Assembly: GCA_017881185.1 (NCBI GenBank)
Contig: JADGRE010000035.1
Coordinates: 1 to 34,980 of the forward strand
Reading direction: 5' to 3'
Source of the DNA: Pseudomonadota bacterium
GTDB lineage: Bacteria > Myxococcota_A > Polyangia > Polyangiales > JAFGIB01
Length of the DNA stretch: 34,980 nucleotides
The notes below the pieces were generated by a model. It made no database searches and was not told where the DNA came from. It was given only the letters and a program-made list of their open reading frames with translations. The position numbers and the translations under genes were made by a program. Below, piece after piece: positions 1-8,164 of the stretch. The first letter of the stretch is position 1. Every line of letters starts with the position of its first letter.

Positions 1-119
1 CGCAGACGGAGCACGAGCGCCGCGCGGACCTGAGAGCAGGCCGGCGCGGCGCGTAGACGGTGGCGAAGTGGTTGTCAGCTCTGCGGTGCGCGCAGCGACC
101 GACGCCGATCATGAGGCTG

Positions 120-361
120 CTTTGCGGTCACGACCAAGCGTGGTGCCAGCAGCGCGCCGGAGCAGTTGTCGACACTGTCTCGCTGTTCTTGGGTGCCGCG
201 GTGCCGTCGATGATCGGGCCGACGACACCCGGCACCGAGCGCGAGCGGGTTTCCCCGACGCACAGATCCCGGCCGCGCTCGCGTACGCCGGCCACAAGTC
301 CTGAGCTGGAATCCGGCGTGCGCCTGGCCGAATTGGCCAAATCTTCCCTGTTGCGGTACAT
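120..361 (-). pseudogene. Trypsin-like serine protease remnant (N-terminal part, frameshifted)
   Basis: No intact gene is visible in bases 1-399. On the minus strand, one frame reads GPIIDGTAAPKNSETV (about 220-173), which resembles the mature N-terminus of secreted S1-family proteases (I-[IV]-x-G-T). A neighbouring frame continues with NCSGALLAPRLVVTA (about 167-123), the classic CSG-LL-P--VVTA strand that precedes the catalytic His. The His does not follow: the reading frame turns into unrelated sequence and stops, and the spacing between the two motifs is shorter than normal. So this is a frameshifted, internally deleted and 3'-truncated fragment, not a working protease. The family call rests on these two motifs only. 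Confidence 0.5.
325..339. promoter_or_regulatory. Small inverted repeat upstream of the GH128 gene
   Basis: TGGCC-gaatt-GGCCA is a perfect 5-bp inverted repeat with an AT-containing spacer, 60 bases before the glucanase start. It could be an operator for that gene. The arms are short and GC-rich, so chance is a real alternative. Confidence 0.2.
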
Positions 362-399
362 GAACCACGAACGCTCGGGCAGAGTCGGTGCTCACCGCC

Positions 400-1686
400 A
401 TGTCGACCACCGCCGTGAAAAAGATGAAGACCGCGCTGCGCACCCTGGTGGTCTGCGCTCTGCTCGCCTGCAGCGGTGCAAAGCACGACGCGCCGAGAGG
501 CGCTGCGGCTGCGGGATCGGGTGCCGATGCTGCCATGGCGGACGCGTCCGCGAGCGCAGGTTCCGCAGGCAGCCACGACACCACCGACGCAGCGACATCG
601 AGTGCTGGCACCTCGAGCACGGCCTTGGACAGCGGCATGGACCTCGACGCTGGCAACGAACCCGCGGGCGAGTCTGTCTGTGGCACGGCTGATGAAGGCG
701 CGGTGATCACGCTGGCATGCAAGAGCGGTCAGATCATCGATCGCATCGTGTTTGCGAGCTACGGCGCACCCACCGGTGCGTGCGGAGCCTTCGCGACCGG
801 CACGTGCAACGCGACTACGTCGGTATCGGTCGTCGAACAGCTGTGCCTCGGTCGCGCAAGCTGCAGCGTGCCCGCAACGAACGGCGCCTTCGCCGATCCA
901 TGCAATCGCGTCGCCAAACGCCTGGCCGTGGAAGCCGTGTGCGTCGTGGGCGCGCCCGTCGAGCCGATGCAACCGTTCAAAGGTGTGGCGAACTCGCCGT
1001 GCGCTGCACGCACTGCGCTCGGCGTGTCTTGGTACTACAACTGGGGCGCCGACGAGTCGGAGCCTTGCGCCTCTCCCCAAGTTGGCGGCGAGTTCGTGCC
1101 GATGATTTGGGGCGCTCAAACGGCCGCCAAGATCCAGAGCGCAATCACAGGCTTCGTCGGCAAGGGCTACGCGCACGTCCTCGGGTTCAACGAGCCCGAC
1201 CACAGCGACCAAGCGAACATGAGCGTCAGTGCTGCGATCACCCTGTGGCCCGCGTTCGACAACGCGGCGATCAAGCTCGTTAGCCCCGCGGCTGCGTCGG
1301 ACGGACGGCCGTGGGCGGCAGACTTCATGACGCAGGTGGGCACGAACGGCCTGCGCGTCGACGTGCTTGCGACCCACTGGTACGGCTGGAACGCCGGCTC
1401 GTGCGATGCCAAGGCCGCCGGGCTCGAGAACCACATCGCCTGGGCAGAGGGCGTCGCCGGCAACCGCCCGATCTGGCTCACCGAGTGGGGCTGCCTCAAC
1501 CAAAGCGCGCCCGACGAAAACACCGTCGTCGCCTTCTACCAAGGCGCGCTAGCCGTCTTTGCGAGACACCCACGCGTCCAGCGCTACGCGTGGTACCCGT
1601 GGGCGACGAACTGCGGGCTGGTCAACTCCGACGCGACGCTGACTGCGCTCGGCAAGGTGTACGCGGCCGCGCCGGCGTATCGATAG
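400..1686 (+). CDS. Secreted lipoprotein: SUEL-type lectin domain plus GH128-like glucanase
   Basis: The product is a 428-residue predicted lipoprotein (LVVCALLAC signal, lipid-attachment Cys near residue 24) with an Ala/Ser-rich linker. Residues about 89-180 form a Cys-rich domain of the SUEL/galactose-binding lectin type (starts ESVCGTADEG, ends LAVEAVC). The C-terminal part is a glycosyl hydrolase catalytic core of the GH128 beta-1,3-glucanase type. GFNEPD carries the likely acid/base Glu265, and WLTEWG carries the likely nucleophile Glu362. HWYGWN and YAWYPWATNCG are also typical of the family. It probably binds and cleaves beta-1,3-glucan or a similar polysaccharide outside the cell, which would suit a predatory or saprophytic bacterium. 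Start choice is uncertain: ATG 400 is used, but ATG 424 and GTG 388 are in frame and none has a strong ribosome site. The domain calls are recognised motifs; the substrate is inferred. Confidence 0.82.
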   Translation: MSTTAVKKMKTALRTLVVCALLACSGAKHDAPRGAAAAGSGADAAMADASASAGSAGSHDTTDAATSSAGTSSTALDSGMDLDAGNEPAGESVCGTADEGAVITLACKSGQIIDRIVFASYGAPTGACGAFATGTCNATTSVSVVEQLCLGRASCSVPATNGAFADPCNRVAKRLAVEAVCVVGAPVEPMQPFKGVANSPCAARTALGVSWYYNWGADESEPCASPQVGGEFVPMIWGAQTAAKIQSAITGFVGKGYAHVLGFNEPDHSDQANMSVSAAITLWPAFDNAAIKLVSPAAASDGRPWAADFMTQVGTNGLRVDVLATHWYGWNAGSCDAKAAGLENHIAWAEGVAGNRPIWLTEWGCLNQSAPDENTVVAFYQGALAVFARHPRVQRYAWYPWATNCGLVNSDATLTALGKVYAAAPAYR

Positions 1687-1795
1687 GTGTTGACTCCGCC
1701 TCTCCGGTCGTAATCCTGAGTCTAGTTTGATCTTCATTGCGCGCCTTGAAAGCAGGCCGATTCTCATCGGAGAGCCGGCTTGCTCAGACGCCCCG

Positions 1796-2662
1796 CTATT
1801 GAGGCGCGGGTGCTGGGGCCGCCGGTTTGATCGTCGCGGTGCTCGCGTCGAGGCGGGCGATCGCAGCGAGGCTGCCGAGCTCGCGTGCGCGATACCATGC
1901 GTAGCGCGCTTGCAAGATGTGCCCTTGCAGTGCCTGGGCGTCGCCCAGCAACAGGTGCGTGTCGGCGACGCCCGGTGCCGCCACCAATAAGCGCCCCGCC
2001 CACAGCAGCGCGCGCGCGCCATCCTTGCGAGCCAGCTCGTTGCGACACAAACCCGAGAGCGCACGTGATGCACCCGGGTCGCGCTCGAGCGCTAGCAGGT
2101 AGCGAGCCTCCGCCTCTGCGTAGCGGTGCTGCGCCTGCAGGCGATCACCCTGGTCGAGCCAAGTCGCCACGCCTTCGGTGGTCGGTGGGCTCGCAGCGGC
2201 TGCGGACGCCGCCGGCGACGTTCTTTCCGCCGCCGTCAGCTGCGTCAGCGCGGGGCGCAGCTCCAGCACCCTACGATCGGGCGCGTAGCTAGACCACACC
2301 ACGATTGCGCCGGCACACAGCGCGGCCAGCGCGGCGACCCAAGCTTGCACGGCCTCTGCGCTGCGCGTGTGCGGTGGCCGGCTGTGCTCGCGCGCAGCAC
2401 TCGGGCCGCTCTCGACGGCTGCGTCGTGCACGGTGGCGGCGACCAGCTTGATGCCGTCGACCCGCGGCAGGCGCGGCGGCGGCGGGATGCGCGACACCAA
2501 CTTGGTCAGCGGTGGCACCCCGCCAGCTTCTGGGTCGTGGGCCTCGGCATCGGGGCGATCGACGTTCAATCGGTCGACCTCCGCACTGCGCGAGCTTGTT
2601 GGTCGTGGCGCTGGCGGCTGCTCGCTCAAGACCCGGTCCTCGCTGGTCTCCTGCGCTTTCAT
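1796..2662 (-). CDS. Single-pass membrane protein with C-terminal TPR-like repeats
   Basis: The product is a 288-residue protein in three parts. The N-terminal cytoplasmic stretch (about 1-105) is Pro/Arg-rich and disordered, with the motif RIPPPPRLPRVDG. A transmembrane helix follows at about 107-127 (AWVAALAALCAGAIVVW). The periplasmic part (about 160-275) contains TPR-like helices, for example GDRLQAQHRYAEAEARYLLALE and the following AARKDGARALLWAGRLL-type segment, and ends in a short Ala/Pro tail. This architecture is common in myxobacteria, where such proteins act as scaffolds in envelope assembly or signalling. No catalytic motif is visible and the function is unknown. It converges on the glucanase gene and diverges from the first porin gene. 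Confidence 0.65.
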   Translation of the reverse strand: MKAQETSEDRVLSEQPPAPRPTSSRSAEVDRLNVDRPDAEAHDPEAGGVPPLTKLVSRIPPPPRLPRVDGIKLVAATVHDAAVESGPSAAREHSRPPHTRSAEAVQAWVAALAALCAGAIVVWSSYAPDRRVLELRPALTQLTAAERTSPAASAAAASPPTTEGVATWLDQGDRLQAQHRYAEAEARYLLALERDPGASRALSGLCRNELARKDGARALLWAGRLLVAAPGVADTHLLLGDAQALQGHILQARYAWYRARELGSLAAIARLDASTATIKPAAPAPAPQ

Positions 2663-2894
2663 CTTCGTCGGCAGCGGTTCGGAGGGCTTCGGTCAGGCTA
2701 CATGAACAGCAGATTTATTCAACCTGTACATAGACTTGCGTCGTTTCTCACCGCGCGCTTGGTCGGCTGCCGCACGCTTTTGCGCGCAGTCGGGGGCGGG
2801 CGCGATAGGGTGCGCTGGCTGGCAGGTGTGCAGGCGTAGCCCCGTGGGTGCGGCGGCGGCGCGGCACTTCCGCTTCACTGTAGGAGTGTCGCCG

Positions 2895-4505
2895 ATGACC
2901 GGAGTGAAACGCTTGACGGCCGTCGTGCTGGGCCTGCTGGTACACGCGACCGCCCAACCCGTGCACGCTCAGCCGAGCGCGGCATCCACTGTAGCGCCGG
3001 ATGCGGCGGCGAGCGGCGCTGCTGCCACGAGCGCGGCACCTGCTGCAGCGCCCGCGGCACCCGCCGCAGCGAGCGCTGGCACGCCAACACCAACGCCCGC
3101 GCCCGCAGCTGCATTCGCTCAACCTGCGGTGCTCGGGCCCACCGAAAAGGGCTTCCCCACACCCGCGCCCACCCCGGCCCCCGCGCTGCCGCCGTCAGCA
3201 GCAACGCCAGTCGCGACGGGCGCTGAGGTTGCGCCGCCGACAGCTGCAGTGCCGGCGCGCGCCGAGCCCGCGCAACCGGCAGCTGCCGACGCCGTGGTGT
3301 GGCACTTCTCGCCGGGTCACGGGCTCATGGCCCGGTCGAACGACGGCAAGTTCTCGTTCAGCGTGGGCTTGCTTGGCCAGTTCCTCGAGGAACTGCACCT
3401 GCCGCACGCCAGCTCGGCCGCCAACCGCAACTACCTGCTCATCCCGATGGCGCGCGCCATCTTCTGGGGCAACCTCTTCACGCCAGACTTTCGCTATCGC
3501 CTGGAGCTGGGCTTCTCGGGCAGCGAGCTGGGCAGCGAGCCCGCCAACGTGGTCTCGGACGACGGCCAACAGCTGGTCGACAGCTCCGGCAAGGCCTTCA
3601 TGTTCATCAGCGACCGCGATCTGGTCTCGCAGTCGCCGATTCTCGATTTCTACGTGGAGCTGACGCAGCTGCGCGACGCCCAACTGCGCGTCGGTCAGAC
3701 CAAGGTTCCATTCGGTCGCGAGACGTTGATCGCCGACGGCGAGCTTTCCTACGTGCGGCGCTCGCTTGCCAGCCTCGAATTCGATTTTGCGCGCGACATC
3801 GGTATCGGCCTGCACTCCGACGAGCTCTTTGGCCTGTCGTGGCTGCGCTACTACGCGGGCGTCTACAGCGCGGAGCTGCGTAACAGCACGTTGCAGTCAC
3901 TGGGTGCGGGGGATCTGGGTCTCTTGTACGTCGGTCGGCTGGAGCTCATGCCGCTCGGGGCCGTCTCGAACACGCCGCGCGAGCTGGACGCGGGGTCCAG
4001 CAACTCGCGCGACCCGAAGCTGAGCTTGGGCGTGGCGTACGCCTTCGTGCAGAGCGACGCCTCGGGCCCGTATGCGCGACAGGCCTTGGGCCACACGCTC
4101 GGGCCGCTCGCGACCGTGCCCATGGTGGACTTCAACACCCACAACTTCACGGCCGATGCGCTCTTGCGGGTGCAGGGCCTGTCGGTCTTGGGCAGCGTGC
4201 ACTACCGCAAGGCGGCCCCCAGCGGCCTGCCAGGTGGTGCGCGCGACGGCGTCGGGCTGAGCGTGCAGGCGGGCTACTTGCTGGACGAGCGTTGGCCGCT
4301 CGAGGTGGTCGGCATGTACTCGCAGCTGCGCAGGAGCGGCGCCGCCAGCGACCTCGATGCGGCGAACGAGCTGGTGTTCGGTCTCAACTACTACCTGCAA
4401 GGGCACGCGCTGAAGCTGCAGGCCGACTATGCGCACCTGTGGCTGCACACGATCGCCGGCAGCGACGACAACCGCCTGCGCCTGCAGTTGCAGGTGGCGC
4501 TGTAG
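2895..4505 (+). CDS. Outer-membrane porin, phosphate-selective O/P-like, with Ala/Pro-rich N-terminal segment
   Basis: The product is 536 residues. ATG 2895 is chosen because GGAG lies at 2883-2886 and the product opens with a clean Sec signal peptide (MTGVKRLTAVVLGLLVHATA, cut after PVHA). Residues about 25-130 are almost entirely Ala, Pro, Thr and Ser. The barrel runs from about 131 to the end, with alternating aromatic strands typical of the OprO/OprP family (LRVGQTKVPFGRE, DIGIGLHSDELFG, LRYYAGVYSAE) and an outer-membrane-type final strand ending LRLQLQVAL. It should form a diffusion channel; anion or phosphate preference cannot be read from the sequence. The low-complexity segment is long for the family and recurs in the next two porins. 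A weak GCAGCG/CGCTGC hairpin follows the stop at 4520-4540. Confidence 0.82.
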   Translation: MTGVKRLTAVVLGLLVHATAQPVHAQPSAASTVAPDAAASGAAATSAAPAAAPAAPAAASAGTPTPTPAPAAAFAQPAVLGPTEKGFPTPAPTPAPALPPSAATPVATGAEVAPPTAAVPARAEPAQPAAADAVVWHFSPGHGLMARSNDGKFSFSVGLLGQFLEELHLPHASSAANRNYLLIPMARAIFWGNLFTPDFRYRLELGFSGSELGSEPANVVSDDGQQLVDSSGKAFMFISDRDLVSQSPILDFYVELTQLRDAQLRVGQTKVPFGRETLIADGELSYVRRSLASLEFDFARDIGIGLHSDELFGLSWLRYYAGVYSAELRNSTLQSLGAGDLGLLYVGRLELMPLGAVSNTPRELDAGSSNSRDPKLSLGVAYAFVQSDASGPYARQALGHTLGPLATVPMVDFNTHNFTADALLRVQGLSVLGSVHYRKAAPSGLPGGARDGVGLSVQAGYLLDERWPLEVVGMYSQLRRSGAASDLDAANELVFGLNYYLQGHALKLQADYAHLWLHTIAGSDDNRLRLQLQVAL

Positions 4506-4649
4506 CGGTCCGCGTCACAGCAGCGTCGCCTTGTCGCTGCGCAAACGCCTCACTAATGACGATGTCACCGCGTTGTCACTTGTGTGCCATCGTTTCGCAC
4601 CTTGCCCGGCCTATCAACGCCACGAACCAAACACGGAGACGGCGTTTTC

Positions 4650-6371
4650 ATGAGAAGAACGAGCTCAACTTCACTGGCCACCGCAGGCGCTTTGGTCCTC
4701 GGCTTCGCGCTAGGCACGCCGGCTTCACCGGTCGCCGCGCAGGCCGCACCCACCGCGACGAAGGCGCCCGCGCCCGCTGCCACTGCAACCAAGCCGGCTA
4801 CGCCCGCACCTGCCGCTGCAGCCAAGCCCGTGGTTGCTGTGCCTGCTGCTGCGCCGGCGCCCAGCGCGAGCGCACCCGCCGCTGCCGCGCCAACCAGCCC
4901 CGCACCCGCTGCCGCCGCGCCTGTCGCTGTCGCGCCCGCGCTTGCAACGCCAGCGGTCAGCGCTGCACCTGCGGCCGCGCCTGCCGCCGAGCCCGCGCCT
5001 GCAACGCCAGCTCCGCAGCCCGCGGCCAGCGTCTTCACTGCCGCCGATGGCGGCGGAGTCGTCATCCCGACGGCGCCCGCGGAAAAGGCGGCCGAGAAGC
5101 CAGCGGACAAGCCCACAGACTCCGCCTGGTTGCCCAAGTTCTACGGCTTCGTCGAAGCCGACATGATCTACGACACCACGCAGAGCTTCGACGACCTCGC
5201 GGGTAACGCGAACATCGCGCGCAAGGGCACCTACGCCGGCGACAATTCACGCTTCACCTTCGGTGCGCGCAACTCGCGCATCGGCTTCAAGCTGGCCGCG
5301 CCCGACTACCACGACGTGCACGCCAGCGCGGTGCTCGAGATGGACTTCCTGGGCAAGCAGCCCGCCGGCACCTCGGAATCGTCGGTGCTCACCAGCCCGC
5401 TGTTCCGCATCCGCCACATGGCTCTCAAGCTCGAGAACCCGTACGTGGATGTGCTCGTCGGTCAGTCCTGGCAGCTCTTCGGCTGGCAGCCGTATTTCCA
5501 TCCCAACACGGTGGAGATCCAGGGCGTGCCCGGTCAGATCTACTCGCGCGCGCCGCAGCTCCGCCTGTCGCACGTGTTCAAGACCGATGAAGTGAACGTG
5601 GAGCTTGCGGCCGCGGCCGTGCGCCCCGCGCAACGCGACGTCGGCATGCCCGACGGGCAAGCGGGTGCGCGCCTGTACATCAACCACTGGAAGGGCCTGC
5701 GCACCACGGGTAGCACCGGCACCGCGGTGGACTCCGCCGCTGTCGGCGTCTCGGGTATCGCGCGTCGCTTGCGTTTGCCCGAGCTGTCGGGCGCGCCTTC
5801 CAAGGCGAGCGATCGCAACGGCTGGGGCGTGTCGCTCGACGCGCTCTTGCCCGTGATCTCGGCGACGCCCGAGGACCGCAGCAATGCGCTGACCCTGACG
5901 GGCTCGTTCATCCGCGGCGATGGTATCGCCGACCTGTTCACCGGCTTGACCGGCGGCATCGGCTACCCGTCGGCGCCCAACCCCACGATGGCGACGCCCG
6001 CCCCCACCTACAACCCGGGCCTCGACAGTGGCCTCCTGTCGTTCGACGCCAACGGCAACGCGCGCTTGGTGGGCTGGCAGTCGGTGATCGTCGGCCTGCA
6101 GTACTACCTGCCGATCGACAACGGCCATGTGTGGCTGTCGGCGAACTACTCGCAGATGCAGTCCGACAACGCGCTCGAGTTCACCAGCAGCACGGCCATG
6201 TCGCCCAAGAAGGTGTTCCACAAGTCGCAATGGGCCGACGGCAACCTGTTCTGGGATGCCACGCCGCAGGTGCGTTTCGGTCTCGAGGTGGCTTGGTTCC
6301 AGCAGAAGTACGGAGACGGCGCCAAGGCGCACGACGAGCGTGTGCAGCTGTCGAGCTTTTACCTGTTCTGA
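4650..6371 (+). CDS. Outer-membrane porin, DcaP-like, with Ala/Pro-rich N-terminal segment
   Basis: The product is 573 residues. ATG 4650 is preceded by GGAG (4635-4638) and gives a signal peptide ending in SPVAAQ. Residues about 32-155 are dominated by Ala and Pro, with a charged Lys/Glu patch (EKAAEKPADKP) just before the barrel. The barrel begins FYGFVEADMIYDTTQSF, the opening strand typical of DcaP-like trimeric porins. Other family-like segments are RNSRIGFKL, VLVGQSWQLFGWQPYFHP and the final strand RVQLSSFYLF with terminal Phe. DcaP relatives pass small dicarboxylates or hydrophobic solutes; the substrate here is unknown. It lies 144 bases after the first porin on the same strand and may share its transcript. 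Confidence 0.82.
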   Translation: MRRTSSTSLATAGALVLGFALGTPASPVAAQAAPTATKAPAPAATATKPATPAPAAAAKPVVAVPAAAPAPSASAPAAAAPTSPAPAAAAPVAVAPALATPAVSAAPAAAPAAEPAPATPAPQPAASVFTAADGGGVVIPTAPAEKAAEKPADKPTDSAWLPKFYGFVEADMIYDTTQSFDDLAGNANIARKGTYAGDNSRFTFGARNSRIGFKLAAPDYHDVHASAVLEMDFLGKQPAGTSESSVLTSPLFRIRHMALKLENPYVDVLVGQSWQLFGWQPYFHPNTVEIQGVPGQIYSRAPQLRLSHVFKTDEVNVELAAAAVRPAQRDVGMPDGQAGARLYINHWKGLRTTGSTGTAVDSAAVGVSGIARRLRLPELSGAPSKASDRNGWGVSLDALLPVISATPEDRSNALTLTGSFIRGDGIADLFTGLTGGIGYPSAPNPTMATPAPTYNPGLDSGLLSFDANGNARLVGWQSVIVGLQYYLPIDNGHVWLSANYSQMQSDNALEFTSSTAMSPKKVFHKSQWADGNLFWDATPQVRFGLEVAWFQQKYGDGAKAHDERVQLSSFYLF

Positions 6372-6397
6372 GACCAGCGCTCAGCCGCACGAACGAG

Positions 6398-6434
6398 ACG
6401 GGCCCACGGCATCTGGTTGGATGCGCGGGCCCGT
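6398..6434. terminator. Bidirectional hairpin between convergent porin genes
   Basis: ACGGGCCC (6398-6405) pairs perfectly with GGGCCCGT (6427-6434). An inner stem GCATC/GATGC (6409-6413/6420-6424) closes a six-base loop. It lies exactly between two convergent stops, as expected of a shared terminator. There is no strong T-run, so efficiency is uncertain. Confidence 0.6.
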
Positions 6435-6457
6435 GCAGCGGCCTGCTGCGCCACGCT

Positions 6458-7927
6458 TCAGAACTTCACTTGCCCGCGCAGCCAGAACACGTTGTTGTCG
6501 ATGCTCGGGTGCTCGAGGTTCAGCTGGTACGCCACAGTCAAGCGCAGCACGTCCACCGGAAACACGTGCCCCACGAAGGTGGCGGCCGACAACAAGTTGT
6601 TGCTCTTGCTGGTGTTCGGGTCGAAGAGCTCGCCGCGTGCGCCCAGGGCCACGAGCTTGCCGAGGTGCTGCGTGAAGCCCAGGTAGCCCGAGCTCTGGTT
6701 GGCATCGACGAGGTTGCCGGTGGCGACCTGCAGCGTGCCCTTCTTGACGAGCGCGAGCTTCGGATAGTCGCTCAGCTTGCTGCGGTCGAGGTTCTGCGCG
6801 ACCACGCCCTCGGCGTAGAGCGCCAGCTCGCCGAGCACGGGCAAGTCGGTCGTGAAGGTCAGATCGAACGCCGCCGCACGGTGCTCGAAGTTCGCGTAGC
6901 CGTGGGTTTCGTCCACGGCGGTGGTCTTGGCGTCGTCGATGGCTGGCGGCAGGTAGCCCTGGCCGATCAAGCCCGAGATACCGAAGCGCAGGCCACCGAA
7001 GTGCAGGCCGATGCGGCCGACGAAGTCTTTGCTGGCGTTGGGATCGGTACCGGGGAACACCGCGTCGCTGATCGGATTGCCGTTGACTGCGACGAGTTGG
7101 TAGACGAGGTGTTGGTCGAACAAGTCGCCTTGCACGCGCACACCTACGTCGCGTGAGCCCGGGAAGAAGCGGTTGGCGCCCATGGTGCGCTCGACGAAGG
7201 GCAACACCGAGTCCGACTCCTGCACCTCGTAGCCGAAGGGAATGTAGAAGAGCCCTGCGGTGACCTTGGTCTTCACGCTGTTCGACCACGGCACGTACAC
7301 GCTCAGCTCGGCTTCTTTCACGGTAACGCCCGCGGGGATGGCGTCGATGTTCAAGAGGAACTCGGCGGGGCCCTGCGTGTAGGTCGCGCGCAAGCGTGCG
7401 CGCCGCACCTCGAAGAGATCCTTGTTGAGCGGCTTGCTGGTGCTGTCGAGTCCGTCGTGCGAAGTGTCGTTGTGCACGTACTGAGCCTGTACGTAACCGG
7501 AGAACTTCAGGCGCGAGAGTGCGTCGACGCGCTGCTCGACGGCGTCGAGGCGCGCGGCGTCGCTGGTGGCGTCGGTCGCGGTTGGCGTCGCGCTGGCTGC
7601 AGCGGCAGCGGGGCTCGGCGCGGCAGCGGGCGTCGTGGTTGGTTGCCCAGCCGTTGCGGGTTCCGCCGCCGTCAGCGGCGTTGCAGTCGCGGCCGATGGG
7701 GTGCCGGGTGAGCTGGCGTCGGCGCTGCTACCGGCCGGGGCGTCGGCTTGCGCGGCCGCAGACGGCGCTGGCGGGGTCGACCCGGTCGCTGCTGACGGCG
7801 GCGTCGCAGGCGCGGGTGCTCCCGTCCCAGTGCTCGGCACGGCCTGTGCTCCGAGTAGGTGCGGCGCGGCGAGTGCCGCCATGAGCTGCAAGCCGAGCAG
7901 CGCGTGAAAGGAAAGACGTCGAGACAT
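6458..7927 (-). CDS. Outer-membrane porin (phosphate-selective O/P type) with Ala/Pro/Thr-rich segment and coiled coil
   Basis: The product is 489 residues. ATG at 7927 is preceded by GAGGAGC about ten bases upstream and gives a signal peptide ending HLLGAQ. Residues 29-120 are Ala/Pro/Thr/Ser-rich. A short heptad segment (ARLDAVEQRVDALSRL, about 125-140) resembles the N-terminal trimerising coil of OprO/P-type porins. The barrel from residue 141 contains KFSGYVQAQY, VRRARLRATY, KVTAGLFYIPFGYE and FPGSRDVGVRVQGD, all typical of the family, and ends in Phe (LRGQVKF). It lies downstream of the kinase/regulator genes on the same strand but has its own near-consensus sigma-54 promoter (7970-7985). 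It is therefore a likely target of that regulator. The transported solute is not evident. Confidence 0.85.
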   Translation of the reverse strand: MSRRLSFHALLGLQLMAALAAPHLLGAQAVPSTGTGAPAPATPPSAATGSTPPAPSAAAQADAPAGSSADASSPGTPSAATATPLTAAEPATAGQPTTTPAAAPSPAAAAASATPTATDATSDAARLDAVEQRVDALSRLKFSGYVQAQYVHNDTSHDGLDSTSKPLNKDLFEVRRARLRATYTQGPAEFLLNIDAIPAGVTVKEAELSVYVPWSNSVKTKVTAGLFYIPFGYEVQESDSVLPFVERTMGANRFFPGSRDVGVRVQGDLFDQHLVYQLVAVNGNPISDAVFPGTDPNASKDFVGRIGLHFGGLRFGISGLIGQGYLPPAIDDAKTTAVDETHGYANFEHRAAAFDLTFTTDLPVLGELALYAEGVVAQNLDRSKLSDYPKLALVKKGTLQVATGNLVDANQSSGYLGFTQHLGKLVALGARGELFDPNTSKSNNLLSAATFVGHVFPVDVLRLTVAYQLNLEHPSIDNNVFWLRGQVKF

Positions 7928-7969
7928 GAAGCAAGCTCCTCGCGCGATGGCGTGTTCGCGGCCGCTTAG

Positions 7970-7985
7970 AGCAGCATCCGTGCCA
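7970..7985 (-). promoter_or_regulatory. Sigma-54 (-24/-12) promoter for the third porin
   Basis: The minus strand reads TGGCACG-GATG-CTGCT against the consensus TGGCACG-N4-TTGC(A/T). Only one conserved base differs, and GG/GC spacing is exact. Predicted transcription start is about 7959, giving a 32-base leader that contains the GAGGAGC ribosome site before ATG 7927. A sigma-54 activator gene lies immediately upstream. Confidence 0.75.
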
Positions 7986-8056
7986 GGCCAGCCCGCGGCG
8001 AAAGTGCCCGTATATACCAGCATTTACGCCCAGCCGCGAAACGCCTCCGCACCTGT

Positions 8057-8071
8057 CACGGATTTTCCGTG
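8057..8071. promoter_or_regulatory. Inverted repeat upstream of the porin sigma-54 promoter (possible activator site)
   Basis: CACGGA-TTT-TCCGTG is a perfect 6-bp inverted repeat centred at 8064, about 105 bases upstream of the predicted start, a usual distance for sigma-54 enhancer sites. It shares CGGA/TCCG arms and a TTT centre with the palindrome at 11048-11066, but its arm spacing is two bases shorter. Identity of the binding protein is not established. Confidence 0.4.
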
Positions 8072-8140
8072 GCATCTGCCGGCAGTCTGCGGGCGGTACC
8101 AGCGTCGGACACGGCGCTGAGGCTTGGTGGGTCAGCGGCG

Positions 8141-8164
8141 CACGGCTGGCGTTTGTCAGCCGTG
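8141..8164 (-). terminator. Hairpin at the end of the response-regulator gene
   Basis: CACGGCTG (8141-8148) and CAGCCGTG (8157-8164) are perfect 8-bp arms with an 8-base loop. They overlap the last codons and stop of the regulator gene. It could terminate the kinase/regulator transcript before the porin promoter, although no T-run follows. Confidence 0.4.

Noticed and set aside
2..304. Open plus-strand frame from the left edge ending at 304, possibly the 3' end of an upstream gene
   Set aside because: Its composition is Arg/Ala-rich without motifs, and the minus strand shows better protease motifs over the same bases.
109..1542. Long open frame on the minus strand across the glucanase gene, and similar ones opposite the second porin (5247-6332) and the RND gene (15478-16953)
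   Set aside because: These are Arg/His-rich antisense frames produced by high GC at third positions. They have no ribosome sites or recognisable motifs, and the opposite strand encodes clear protein families.
8057..8071. Treating the porin-side inverted repeat as the same operator as 11048-11066
   Set aside because: The CGGA arms are three bases apart here and five there, so identity cannot be claimed; it is listed only as a possible site.
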